A stretch of DNA of 64,000 nt, from positions 93,208,885-93,272,884 of the forward strand of contig OW121744.1 of the NCBI GenBank assembly GCA_933228675.1, given 5' to 3'. Shown here piece after piece: positions 57,721 through 64,000 of the stretch (positions are counted from its first letter, which is position 1; every line of letters starts with the position of its first letter). The notes beneath the pieces are model-generated. The model did not search any database, was not told the origin of the DNA, and worked only from the letters and a program-made list of their open reading frames with translations. Position numbers and translations under genes: made by a program. The DNA comes from Stomorhina lunata (taxonomy: Eukaryota; Arthropoda; Insecta; Diptera; Rhiniidae).

Positions 57721-58208
57721 ATGAAGCCTTCCCAAAAATTATTTCCGGGCGTATGAGCCATAATTTAGAAATTTAATTCTAATCTAAAAGTGAAGTACAG
57801 GGTGGCGTAGAATTTGTGCTTAAAATCTTAAGAAATTCCTTTAACCTTTAAATATATTCATTTTTTATTTGTTCAAAATTATATTTTTTTATTGCTACTG
57901 AAAAAAGGTGTCATATCATAAATTTCTTAAATTCTTCATAATAGGCCACAAAATATAAACTAAATATACATAATAACTAATTTCTAATTATGTTTAATTA
58001 ACTTCAAATTTGGAAAACAAAGTTTTATCAATGATAAAAGTGATAAAAGAAAATTAAAACATTTCGATAATAGTAAAATATAAAACTTAATTGAAAATCT
58101 TACATAATTGATATGTAATTTCAATTAATATTATTACAAATATGATTTTTTTTTAATTAATACTAAAACAAGAAGAATAGTAATAAAAAATAAAAATTGT
58201 TAAACAGA
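57721..58208. other. AT-rich spacer
   Basis: No features recognised; the right edge is the 3' UTR of the minus-strand crotonase-like gene. Confidence 0.35.
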
Positions 58209-59167
58209 TTAATTCTGTCCAAGATATTTCTTTAGGTTATCTAAACATTCATTCGATGTCCATTGTTTGATTATAGTTTCAAATTCCTCATCCAAAGAGT
58301 TTACAATTATATCCAAATGACTATTTATAACAGTCTTTCTCATAGCACGATAAGACTAAAAAAAAATATAAAATATTTGTAAATGTAGATACATAACAAT
58401 TTAAATTTTTATATGTATATAGGTATAATGGTATTACCTCTACAGATAAGGAGGCAATTCTTTTGGCTGCTGCAAATGCATCATCATTTACTTTGTTGGC
58501 AGCTGTTAATTTATTTACTAGCCCAGCTAGGGCTGCTTCCGTAGATTGTATTCGTTCGCATAACCAAAACAATTTTGTTTTCTAAATATAAAATGAAAGA
58601 AAAATTAAATGAAAACATCAAATCCTTTTACGCAGTTTAAGTTTTTAAAAACTAAATATTAAGATTAAGAAAAATTAAATTAAAAATTTCAAAAACTTTT
58701 TATTCAGTTAATTAACTTACAAACGATCCCCGTATCTTATTCATATTATGCCAAATGCAATAGCCCTCTGGTATTTGTCCCATTTTCGCGTATGGTGTTT
58801 CAAAGGTAGTTTTGTCACTTGCTATAACAACATCGAAAAATGCCAATTGTATAACTCCCAAATTCATAAGATTTCCACTTACTCCCGCTACAAGAGGTTT
58901 AGGATAGGTGGCTAGAGTCTTTAAATAATTTCTAAAAACACACACACGTTAAATGAATCATTCAAAGAAAATAAGTGTTATTTTTACTTACTTAACAGCT
59001 GTGGACAAATTAATAGCAAAATTTTTTCTCTTTTCTGCCGCAATTGTAGTTAAATCAGTCAAATCAATACCTTGGCAAAAGTGAGCATCATTTGTGCCCA
59101 TTACAACGACATGGCAATCTGGATCTAAAGCCAATTTATCTAGAATATCTACCAATTTGTTTAACAT
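58209..59167 (-). CDS. Crotonase-fold protein, ECI2/CDYL-like (last four exons)
   Basis: Exons (minus): 59167-58992, 58931-58721, 58581-58438, 58355-58209, all with GT/AG borders and agreeing phases; 678 bp, 225 residues, ending 'YLGQN'. Crotonase-family enzymes act on acyl-CoA; ECI2-type ones isomerise enoyl-CoA double bonds during fatty-acid oxidation, whereas CDYL-type ones are chromatin proteins. Visible: first oxyanion-loop region 'HFCQGIDLTDL', 'YPKPLVAGVSGNLMNLGV' where enzymes usually have NG-A-G-G, so one oxyanion glycine looks replaced, and 'TPYAKMGQIPEGYCIW', which keeps the Glu that CDYL lacks. The C-terminal helices 'LVNKLTAANKVNDDAFAAAK' fit the family. The first visible exon starts right after a splice acceptor with ATG in frame; about 30-40 residues of the fold are missing upstream. 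Confidence 0.8.
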
Positions 59168-59760
59168 CTATAAAAAAGAAAAAAAGAAATGTGAATGGAA
59201 ATATAAAAGACAAAAAAGTTTTTCAGCACTAGTTCCTAACAGGGTAAATTGGAAGGGTCATTTTTCGGCCTTTGGAGGCTTTGCGGTCGGATCAAAAATA
59301 GACATTGGCTACAGATTGATGGCAATAAAATATTCCTAAACCTGAGCCATTTGGAAACAGAAATAATGAATTTGCAATACATATATCAACTGATCAAAGA
59401 TAGTCGTCGGGACAAATAGATGACAAACAAAAATTAGCGAGATAATGTTCATTCCTAAGCCTGGTTCATTTGCAAGCAGATAAGAACTAATGTGCTATCT
59501 ATATGGTAACCAGGAGTTGGATTAATAAGAAACCCTAGTACAATGCGGAGATCTGTAGAGCATCGACGGCTCTTTGGCCGAAATTAGATATAGAAAAGAA
59601 CAATATATTGAAATGTATAGGCATGTTGACCGGACAAGTAGACTAGGATAAGTAGGTTAGGACTCGGAAATCTCAGAATTCGGACCAAGGACTGCAACTT
59701 CTGCAGTATTAATAATAATATTGCAGTTACAAACTGAACAATGTTAAAAAAGTCTTCATC
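59168..59760. repeat. Intron or flank with repeat scraps
   Basis: If the crotonase-like gene has further 5' exons, this is intron. 59640-59705 contains an eroded copy of the dispersed repeat seen at 20640 and 51290 (inverted GGACCAAGGACTGC). No further exon was recognised. Confidence 0.4.
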
Positions 59761-60140
59761 GATCAAATTATATGTCAGATTTTAGAAAATACTTCAACGC
59801 AGCGCGCCATAAAATTTCAACAAAATCGGTCGATAAACACCAGAGATATCCCCAAATTCAAAATTCGATGAGAATTAAAATTTTTTTTTAAATGTATTTA
59901 AAAAAAAATTTAAATTCGTCAATATGCGCCCATCGAATTTTAGTATTTTAGCGATATCTCCGGAGTATATGGACCGATTTTGATTAAATTTAATAGCGTG
60001 CTGCGTAGGACAATTTCCTAAAACCTGATGTACAATCTATCTCGCTACACCCTCCAGGAGCTCCACAAACTTGACTCTCCTTGCGATTCTGAGTCGATCG
60101 GTATAATTTCACCTATTGGTGAAGGGTATATTAAAATTTA
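59761..60140. repeat. Modular dispersed repeat with inverted halves
   Basis: 59775-59850 and 59945-60030 are inverted copies of each other around AACAAAATCGGTCGATAAAC / TGGACCGATTTTGATTAAAT, with GATATCTC-type boxes and GCGTGCTGCG / CGCAGCGCGC ends. The segment ends in 'GGTGAAGGGTATA'. Same family as 28901-29770. Confidence 0.6.
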
Positions 60141-60199
60141 TAATTTAGGTGCTCTATATATTAAACTATGTATATTGTTTAAATAAATGAAGGTAGAAT

Positions 60200-63100
60200 A
60201 ATAATTTATGGACTGTTCGATTGGCATTGAAGAAATATGAGACAGGTGTTTGGTACTTTTTTGATTCAGGGTTCAAAAAGGGGGAAAAGCGGGGAAAAAA
60301 ATTTAGGGTAGGTCCATTTTTCTTTTTCTTTGTATTTGACTTGAACCAATAAAGCTACCAATAAAATTTATAGGGAGGTCGATTGCTCAGTACAAAATAT
60401 TAAATACGTGTTTGGTACTTTTTTCAATTAAAAGGGTAAAAAAGGGAAAAATCGGTAACATTATATCTCCGAAACCAACAGCGATAGAAGCGAAAATTAA
60501 ATTGGCTTGAGATTAGCACTAAAAATTAAGGGACACGTGTTCGGTACTTTTTTGAAAATCGGCCGCCTAGCGGGCAAAACAGGGTAGAAAAGGGAGAAAT
60601 TAGTAACATCATATCTCTGAAACCAACATAGACAGAAACAAAGTTGAAATTGGATTTGAATCGCCTACAAAAATAAGGGGACACGTGTTTGGTACTTTTT
60701 TGAAAATGGCACTAATAAGGATAAAAAAGGGTAAAAACTATATTTTGGCACTTTTTTTAACCCATATGTATCTTTTGAACTAATAAACATAGAAACACAT
60801 TTTATATCGCAACCGATAGATATTAAAAAAGAACTAAATACGTATTTGGTACTTTTGCGATTAATGGGGTACAAAAGGGTAAAAAAAGGGAAAATATTCA
60901 AGGATAGGTTTTTTGGTTTTTAGCCATGGATATCTTTAAGGCTAATGGAGCCAGAAGTATAATTTATTGACTGGTCGATGGACATTGAAAAAAATAAACT
61001 ACGAGTTTGGTACTTTTTTTTTAATTTTGGGGGTAAAAATCTGTAAAGTATATCTTCTTTTTTATTGCATATGTTCAGGATCGTGGGAAACCCTTAATAT
61101 TTAGGAAACCTTTCAACCGATATTAATGTCTTATATCTCGTTGGAAATCTCATTTTGTTATCTGTAGCATGCTGTTAAAAATGTATTTAAAAACATATTC
61201 TAAGTAGAAAAATTTTGAAGAAATCTAAGGAAACCCCTCAGTATTCCCATATAACTGGGATGTCCAAACTTTGGCGTCAAGTCGGCACGCTTTCCCGATA
61301 TCTGATCTGAATGAAACTTTTTGTTTGGATTATTGGGGTCAAATGTAACAAATTTGGGGGGTACGTCTTTTGATACAACGACTTTCACTTTTTCTGGGAC
61401 ACTCTAATGTATATACATATAACTTATGTCGGTCTAGGAGCTCATCCAACCTGATTTCAACATACCGAAATATCAGTTAAGTTAGTGGCATGACTTTTGA
61501 ACATTGTGATGGCCCTTTATTCATGACATATAATAATTACATAATTTGGGTATCAAATTTTTTACATTTGATAACCAATAATAAAAATACAAAGTTTCAT
61601 TCAGATCGGATATCGGGAAAGCATGCCGACTTGACGCCAAATTTTGGATCTTCAGATTTCTCAAAAATGTTTCTACTTAGGATATATTTTTAAATATTTT
61701 TACAGCATGCTTCGGATAACTAAATAAGCTTTCCAAGAATATATAAAACCTTTATATTGGTTGAGAGGTTTGCTAATTATTAAGGGTTTTCCAAATTATT
61801 ACTCTTCTTTGAAAACTCTCCTGAGCATATGCACCCGTGTCCTTTAATTTTTAATGCTGATCATAGACCAATTTAATTTTTGTTTTTATCACTTTTGATT
61901 TAGAAGATATTATGTTACCGTTTTTTCCCCCCTTTTTACTCCAAAAATTAAAAAAGGAATCAATGGCGATAGACCCGTCTGTAAATTAAACTTCTGGCTT
62001 CATTAGCTAAAATGAAATTCATACCCTTGAATATTTTCCTATTTTAATCTTTTTTTACCTAATTTATCATAAAAGTACCAAATACGTGTCTAATAATTCT
62101 TTATTACTTATCGATTGTGACGTTAACTATGTTTATTGTTTCAAAAAATACGTATGGTTTCAAAAAAAGTACCAAAATATAGTTTTTACCTTTTTTACCC
62201 TTATCAGTACCATATTCAAAAAAGTATCAAATACGTTTCTCCTGTTTTTCCAGCCGATCCGAAGCAAATTTCAACGTTGTTCCTATCGCTCTTAATTTCT
62301 TAGATATGATGTTACTAATATTTTCATTTTTTGTCTTTTTTTAACGCCAAAACGACCGAATTAAAAAAAAGTACCGAATACATGTCCCTTAATTTAAAGT
62401 GCCGATCTCAGACCAATTTAGTTTTTGTTTCTATCACTTTTGGTTTAGAAGATATACTTGACAGATTTTTACCCCCAAAATAAAAAAAAAAGTACCAAAC
62501 CCGTACTTTATTTTTTTCAATGTCAATCGACCATTCAAAAAATTATACTTCTGGCTTCATTAGCCTAAAAGATATCCATAGCTAAAAACCAAAAAACCTA
62601 CCCTTGAATATTTTCCCTTTTTTTACCCTTTTGTACCCCATTAATCGCAAAAGTACTAAATACGTATTTAATTATTTTTTAATATCTATCGGTTGCGATA
62701 TAAAATATGTTTCTATGTTTATTAGATCAAAAGTACCAAATATAGCTTTTACCCTTTTTTATCCTTATTAGTGCCATTTTCAAAAAAGAACCAAGCACGT
62801 GTCCATTTATTTTTTTATCCGATGCAAATCCAATTTCAACTTTGTTTCTATCTATGTTGGTTTCGGAGATATTATGTTACTAATTTCTCCCTTTTCTACC
62901 CTGTTGTACCTTCTAAGAGGTTGAATTTCAATAAAGTACCGAACACGTGTCACTTAATTTTAAGTGCCAATCTCAGACCAATTTAGTTTTTGTTTCTATC
63001 GCTTTTGGTTTAGAAGATATACTTTACAGTTTTTTACCCCCAAAATTAAAAAAAGTACCAAACACGTAGTTTATTTTTTTCAATGTCAATCGACCAGTCA

Positions 63101-64000
63101 ATAAATTATACTTCTGGCTTCATTAGCCTAAAAGATATCCATAGCTAAAAACCAAAAAACCTACCCTTGAATATTTTCCCTTTTTTTGCCCTTTTGTACC
63201 CCATTAATCGCAAAAGTACCAAATACGTATTTAATTGTTTTTTAATATCTATCGGTTGCGATATAAATTATGTTTTTATGTTTATTAGTTCAAAAGATAC
63301 ATATGGGTTAAAAAAGTACCAAAATATAGTTTTTACCCTTTTTTATCCTTATTAGTGCCTTTTTCAAAAAAGTACCAAACACGTGTCCCCTTATTTTCCT
63401 AGCCGATTCAAATCCAATCTCAACATTGTTTCTATCTATGTTGGTTCTGGAGATATGATGTTACTAATTTCTCCCTTTTCTACCCTGTTTTGCCCGCTAG
63501 GCGGCCGATTTTCAAAAAAGTACCGAACACGTGTCCCTTAATTTTTAGTGCGAATCTCAAACCAATTTAATCTTCGGTTCTATCGCTTTTGGTTAAGGAG
63601 ATATAATGTTACCGATTTTTCCCTTTTTTACCCTCTTAATTGAAAAAAGTACCAAACACGTATTTGATATTTTGTACTTGGCAACCGATCTCCCTATAAA
63701 TTTTATTTCTAGCTTTATTGGTTCAAACGAAATACAAAGAAAAAGAAAAATGGACCTACCCTAAATTTTTTTTCCCCGCTTTTACCCCTTTTTGAACCCT
63801 GAATCAAAAAAGTACCAAATACGTGTCTAATATTTTTTTCTTGTTTACCGTCTACGTTTTGAATTTTGTTATTATCTTGATTAGTTCAAAAGATACACAT
63901 GGGTTTAAAAAAGTACCAACATTTTATTTTTACCCTTTTTACCCCCTATTTGTCCCATCTGCTAAAAAGTACCAAATACGTGTCTACTTATTTTTGTAGC
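60200..64000. repeat. Large modular inverted repeat (foldback-like), running off the window
   Basis: Left arm about 60205-61400, right arm about 61560-63840 and continuing to 64000. Both are built of 100-160-bp modules that each carry TTTGGTACTTTTTT beside an (A/T)ACGTGT or CACGTGT box, then a GGGTAAAAAAGGG stretch, then an ATATCTCCGAAACCAACA-type stretch. 60300-60470 pairs with 63600-63790 at what looks like over 90% identity. The inner part also pairs (61080-61390 with 61565-61800) around a centre near 61480. The right arm holds an extra tandem copy: 62480-62910 repeats as 63045-63480, about 560 bp apart. Short frames inside (such as 60665-60901 - and 63167-63355 +) are mirror images, not genes. 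Confidence 0.85.

Noticed and set aside
60665..60901. Open frame in the left arm of the palindrome, mirrored at 63167-63355
   Set aside because: The two frames are the same sequence inverted; the translation is rich in Phe, Ser and Lys and follows the T-rich modules.

Overview
The window looks like AT-rich nuclear DNA of a fly (Diptera). A calyptrate such as a blowfly or house-fly relative is an inference from the fly-like genes, spliced introns and dense LINE, SINE, LTR and foldback repeats; I could not search a database. Nothing bacterial, no CRISPR array and no rRNA gene was seen.

Host genes are few. CCT8 (chaperonin subunit theta) is complete in three exons at 18996-22248 (+). A canonical G-protein gamma-1 coding exon is at 44857-45069 (-). 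A diverged, fully open second gamma-1-like exon is at 14248-14451 (-), on the other side of CCT8. From memory, CCT8 and G-gamma-1 are close neighbours in Drosophila, so CCT8 plus the canonical copy probably reflects old synteny and the 14 kb copy looks like an added duplicate. At 56420-57058 (+) lies the C-terminal third of CCDC22 (endosomal Commander complex), with no 5' part visible. At 58209-59167 (-) lie the last four exons of a crotonase-fold gene (ECI2/CDYL-like) whose first exon or exons are missing.

Region by region. 0-7 kb: a 180-bp tandem array made of LINE ORF2 coding sequence, a second tandem array, LINE ORF1 and ORF2 relics, two SINE copies. 8.4-13.6 kb: a 5.3-kb minisatellite of 30-bp units with a higher-order period. 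14-19 kb: gamma-like gene, a third SINE copy, a small TIR transposon, a LINE 3' half. 19-22 kb: CCT8, with a 31-bp minisatellite in intron 2. 22.9-24.2 kb: a long-TIR DNA transposon. 25.2-28.9 kb: a Ty3-type LTR retrotransposon (-) with LTRs that look identical by eye but with no gag and a broken integrase. 30-44 kb: gene-free, holding a perfect hairpin with 50-bp repeats, a 31-bp minisatellite, a roughly 105-bp array, a TIR element with degenerate 30-bp repeats inside, and a roughly 210-bp array. 45-54 kb: G-gamma-1, many LINE relics and two foldback MITE copies. 56-59 kb: CCDC22 and crotonase pieces. 60.2-64 kb: a large imperfect inverted repeat built of 100-160-bp modules that runs off the window.

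The host genes have no evident joint pathway. The unusual content is the repeats: four minisatellites share a 30-31-bp unit around a TATAGAAAA core, and one of them sits inside a TIR transposon, which suggests a mobile source for the family. The other two strongest items are the duplicated G-gamma gene and the modular foldback at the right end.
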